Assembly: GCA_036398095.1 (NCBI GenBank)
Contig: DASWHR010000032.1
Location: forward strand, 1-8,603
Reading direction: 5' to 3'
Source of the DNA: DASWHR01 sp036398095
Lineage (GTDB): Bacteria; Actinomycetota; AC-67
Length of the DNA: 8,603 bases
In this document: positions 7,511-8,603 of the stretch, one piece after another
Position numbering within the stretch: the stretch's first letter is position 1
Layout: every line of letters starts with the position of its first letter
Made by a program: the position numbers and the translations under genes
The notes under the pieces: generated by a model
What the model saw: only the letters and a program-made list of their open reading frames with translations
What the model was told of the DNA's origin: nothing
Databases searched by the model: none

Positions 7511-7518
7511 TCCTCCTT
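7511..7518 (-). promoter_or_regulatory. Ribosome binding site of the lysyl-oxidase-like gene
   Basis: The minus strand reads AAGGAGGA at 7518-7511, near-perfectly complementary to the 16S rRNA tail and three bases before the ATG at 7507 (five or six from the GGAGG core). It fixes the start, because the same frame stays open for another 123 codons upstream. Confidence 0.85.
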
Positions 7519-7528
7519 GCCCGCTACT

Positions 7529-7540
7529 TCGACGCGTCGA
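7529..7540. repeat. Perfect 12-bp palindrome upstream of the lysyl-oxidase/cupredoxin operon
   Basis: TCGACGCGTCGA reads identically on both strands and lies 22 bases before the ATG at 7507, just upstream of the ribosome site. It could be an operator or chance in a GC-rich context; no known copper-regulator motif is recognised. Confidence 0.35.
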
Positions 7541-7559
7541 TCCGCTCTCCTGCTCGCGA

Positions 7560-7593
7560 CGGCATGGGGAATGAAAGACGGCCGCCCATGCCG
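7560..7593 (-). promoter_or_regulatory. Alternative hairpin overlapping the terminator-like stem
   Basis: CGGCATGGG (7560-7568) and CCCATGCCG (7585-7593) form a perfect 9-bp inverted repeat with a 16-base loop. The right arm shares 7585-7587 with the left arm of the 7579-7602 stem and also uses that stem's whole loop, so only one of the two hairpins can form in an RNA. In the minus-strand transcript the terminator-like stem is made first and this one would compete with it. That resembles an attenuator, but no leader peptide or ligand motif is recognised. Confidence 0.4.
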
Positions 7594-7602
7594 GGGCGGC
7601 CG
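7579..7602 (-). terminator. Probable terminator hairpin after the SRPBCC gene
   Basis: CGGCCGCCC (7579-7587) and GGGCGGCCG (7594-7602) give a perfect 9-bp GC stem with a 6-base loop, 12 bases past the stop of the SRPBCC gene. In the minus-strand transcript it is followed by UCUUUCAUU, a moderate U-rich tract. Position and strand fit termination of the ABM/SRPBCC transcript before the lysyl-oxidase operon. Confidence 0.6.
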
Positions 7603-7614
7603 CCGAACATTCCT

Positions 7615-8058
7615 TCAGTTCGCCTTGCTGATCGCGTCGATCGCCTTGGACAAGCTGCCCGCGAGCGGCCTGCCGCGCGTGGCCCGCATCAACCCGACGA
7701 TCATCTTTCCTTTGAGCCCGACGCCGGTGCGGCTCCAGGTCACATGGACGCGGCTTCCGGCCGGAGTCGGCTCGATCCGCGCGCTCATGAAGCTTCCGGG
7801 TGCGCAGAAGTTGCTCTCGCGCGCGGTCCAGCGAACCGTTCCCGGCAGCGCCCAGTCGTATTCCTCGAGCGCCCACAGCCGCGGCGATCGCTGGCCCTCA
7901 CGAACGAGCGCCGACGTCGGACCGAGCTGCTCGACGCGGTAGACGGCCGGATCCAGGTCGGGCCACAGCGCCGGCCTCCGGTCGGTGAAATCGGTGAGCG
8001 CGGCGAGGATCGCTTCGGCGGATGTGGCCGTGTCGATGCGAAACGACAGCTCGGCCAT
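7615..8058 (-). CDS. SRPBCC-fold (polyketide cyclase/dehydrase-like) protein
   Basis: The 147-residue cytoplasmic protein has the layout of the START/Bet v1-like SRPBCC superfamily: an N-terminal strand followed by a helix (AELSFRIDTATSAEAILAAL), a middle of beta strands (RLWALEEYDWALPGTVRWTA; SFMSARIEPTPAGSRVHVTW) and a long C-terminal helix (LAGSLSKAIDAISKAN). These proteins have a deep hydrophobic cavity and bind lipids or aromatic compounds; the ligand cannot be predicted here. No signal peptide is seen. ATG at 8058 overlaps by one base the TGA of the upstream ABM-like gene (TGATG), with GGTGGGGG about six bases before it, so I chose it over longer in-frame starts that would lie inside the upstream gene. 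It is followed by a terminator-like hairpin. Confidence 0.8.
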   Translation of the reverse strand: MAELSFRIDTATSAEAILAALTDFTDRRPALWPDLDPAVYRVEQLGPTSALVREGQRSPRLWALEEYDWALPGTVRWTARESNFCAPGSFMSARIEPTPAGSRVHVTWSRTGVGLKGKMIVGLMRATRGRPLAGSLSKAIDAISKAN

Positions 8059-8360
8059 CACGACCCCCACCGCTCTTCGATCATCACCTCGTAGCGTTCG
8101 ACGGCGACGATCTCTTCGTCGGCGGCCTCGGCCGATTCGGTTCGCAGTCGCGTGGCGGTTTCCTCGCTTGCGCGCATGGCCTCCTCGCTCTGCCACAGGG
8201 TGATGCCGATCGACCGGCCGGTCTGCCGGTCGCCCAGCATGATGACGCCGGTTGAGCCCTCCACGCCGCGCAGCGGCGGCAACACGCTCTCTTGCGCGAT
8301 TCGAAGGCTCTTTTCGAGTCCTTCCGGCGCTGCGTTGAAGATGCTGACTCGTGCGAACAT
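8058..8360 (-). CDS. Small ABM-like (antibiotic biosynthesis monooxygenase-type) dimeric alpha/beta-barrel protein
   Basis: The 100-residue protein fits the ferredoxin-like ABM/dimeric alpha-beta barrel fold: FARVSIFNAAPEGLEKSLRI (first strand and helix), PLRGVEGSTGVIMLGDRQTGRSIGITLW (central strands), SEEAMRASEETATRLR (helix) and EEIVAVERYEVMI (last strand). The central GVIMLGDRQTG and ITLWQSEEAMRAS resemble the usual ABM pattern in which a strand ending in W is followed by a helix starting S-E-E-A/D. Family members include quinone-forming monooxygenases and many with no known activity, so the substrate is unknown. The start at 8360 is fixed by GGGAGGTGG six bases upstream; 18 further codons are open upstream but lack family similarity. 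It is translationally coupled to the SRPBCC gene. The LuxR-type gene lies 109 bp upstream on the same strand and might share a transcript. Confidence 0.78.
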   Translation of the reverse strand: MFARVSIFNAAPEGLEKSLRIAQESVLPPLRGVEGSTGVIMLGDRQTGRSIGITLWQSEEAMRASEETATRLRTESAEAADEEIVAVERYEVMIEERWGS

Positions 8361-8366
8361 TTCGCA

Positions 8367-8375
8367 CCACCTCCC
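8367..8375 (-). promoter_or_regulatory. Ribosome binding site of the ABM-like gene
   Basis: The minus strand reads GGGAGGTGG at 8375-8367, six bases before the ATG at 8360. It selects this start over a longer frame open to 8414. Confidence 0.8.
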
Positions 8376-8396
8376 TTTCGACGCAGCATGCGCGTT

Positions 8397-8412
8397 GCGG
8401 CCGTGCGGCCGC
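8397..8412. repeat. GC-rich inverted repeat between the LuxR-type and ABM-like genes
   Basis: GCGGCCG (8397-8403) and CGGCCGC (8406-8412) pair around TG, giving effectively a 6-bp stem with a 4-base loop. It lacks a following T-run on either strand, so it may be a weak terminator for the LuxR-type gene, an operator, or a chance palindrome. Confidence 0.4.
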
Positions 8413-8415
8413 ATC

Positions 8416-8427
8416 GGTAGACCTACC
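8416..8427. promoter_or_regulatory. Short inverted repeat, possible operator upstream of the ABM-like gene
   Basis: GGTAG at 8416-8420 and CTACC at 8423-8427 form a symmetric site around AC, 55-67 bases before the ATG at 8360. The position suits an operator for the ABM/SRPBCC pair; the regulator is unknown. Confidence 0.35.
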
Positions 8428-8483
8428 TATTTCGCCCGGGCCTATTTCGCCCGGCCTCCTTCGCCCGGCCTATTTCGCGCCGG
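8426..8483. repeat. Tandem array of four 14-15-bp units over the stop codon of the LuxR-type gene
   Basis: Plus-strand units are CCTATTTCGCCCGGG (8426-8440), CCTATTTCGCCCGG (8441-8454), CCTCCTTCGCCCGG (8455-8468) and CCTATTTCGCGCCGG (8469-8483). Units differ by one to three changes, and the rightmost contains the complement of the LuxR-type gene's final AAA TAG. The array therefore looks like local duplication of the 3' end of that gene. It is too short and lacks spacers, so it is not a CRISPR. Confidence 0.85.
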
Positions 8484-8603
8484 GTCCCATGAGGTCGTGT
8501 TCCATGGCGAACAAGGCCGCCGAGGCGCGAGTTGCGGCGCCGATCTTGGTGTAGATGTGCTGGACGTGGTGTTCGGCGGTGCGCGGCGAGATGAACAACC
8601 GCG
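8470..8603 (-). CDS. LuxR-type helix-turn-helix regulator, C-terminal fragment
   Basis: Only the last 43 full codons are in the window; the rest lies beyond the right edge. The fragment reads LFISPRTAEHHVQHIYTKIG and then AATRASAALFAMEHDLM before ending GPGAK-stop. This is the recognition helix (SPRTAEHHVQHIYTKIG) and last helix (TRASAALFAM) of a GerE/LuxR DNA-binding domain. The AEHHVQHIYTKIG and ALFAMEHDL wording is common in actinobacterial LuxR-type proteins whose N-terminal part is a longer sensory, HD-type or ATPase module; which one applies here cannot be seen. The stop TAG at 8472-8470 lies within a short tandem array. It could regulate the ABM/SRPBCC pair downstream, which is inference from proximity. 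Confidence 0.88.
   Translation of the reverse strand, partial: RLFISPRTAEHHVQHIYTKIGAATRASAALFAMEHDLMGPGAK

Noticed and set aside
7508..7876. N-terminal extension of the lysyl-oxidase-like gene by 123 codons
   Set aside because: The extension overlaps the SRPBCC gene and the terminator hairpin, and the internal ATG at 7507 has a strong ribosome site followed at once by a signal peptide.
8059..8370. N-terminal extension of the SRPBCC gene upstream of 8058
   Set aside because: This stretch encodes the ABM-like protein in another frame; the ATG at 8058 sits in a TGATG junction, as expected for coupled genes.
8455..8470. Shine-Dalgarno-like AAGGAGG on the minus strand inside the tandem array as a start for a longer ABM protein
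   Set aside because: No ATG, GTG or TTG follows within a usable distance, and the real ABM start has its own strong site.
8426..8483. CRISPR array
   Set aside because: The units abut directly without unique spacers and are only 14-15 bp.

Overview
The window is very GC-rich, uses GTG and ATG starts with strong AAGGAGG-type ribosome sites, and holds protein families typical of Actinomycetota: a cucumisin-like secreted subtilase, a stand-alone OLD-type TOPRIM protein resembling a Streptomyces family, a secreted CocE/NonD hydrolase, a bacterial lysyl-oxidase-like protein and a LuxR-type helix-turn-helix protein. I read it as chromosomal DNA of a soil or aquatic actinobacterium, possibly from a little-cultured class. 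I see no phage, insertion-sequence, CRISPR, tRNA or rRNA signal.

Layout. Positions 1-2560 (minus) hold a secreted S8 serine protease whose C-terminus lies outside the window. Next, at 2702-3283 (minus), is a TOPRIM-only protein. A 149-bp divergent intergenic region with two 13-bp direct repeats separates it from a plus-strand secreted S15/CocE hydrolase at 3433-5778. This runs convergently, with only 20 bp between stop codons, into a two-gene minus-strand operon: a lysyl-oxidase-family protein (6191-7507), then a small type-1 copper protein (5799-6194), joined by a 4-base ATGA overlap. Upstream of that operon, at 7560-7602, are two overlapping GC-rich inverted repeats that cannot both form, followed on the far side by another coupled minus-strand pair: an ABM-like small protein (8058-8360) and an SRPBCC-fold protein (7615-8058). 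The window ends in the C-terminal DNA-binding end of a LuxR-type regulator (8470-8603). Its stop codon lies inside a 14-15-bp tandem repeat array.

How the genes may work together. Four of the eight genes encode exported proteins (S8 protease, S15 hydrolase, lysyl-oxidase-like protein, cupredoxin), so the left and middle parts look like an extracytoplasmic enzyme set. The most interesting unit is the lysyl-oxidase/cupredoxin pair. Both carry copper-ligand motifs and signal peptides, and the ATGA overlap suggests coupled translation. A copper-donor or electron-transfer partnership is a reasonable hypothesis but is not proven by sequence. The ABM/SRPBCC pair at the right edge looks like a small cytoplasmic unit that may be linked to the LuxR-type regulator upstream.
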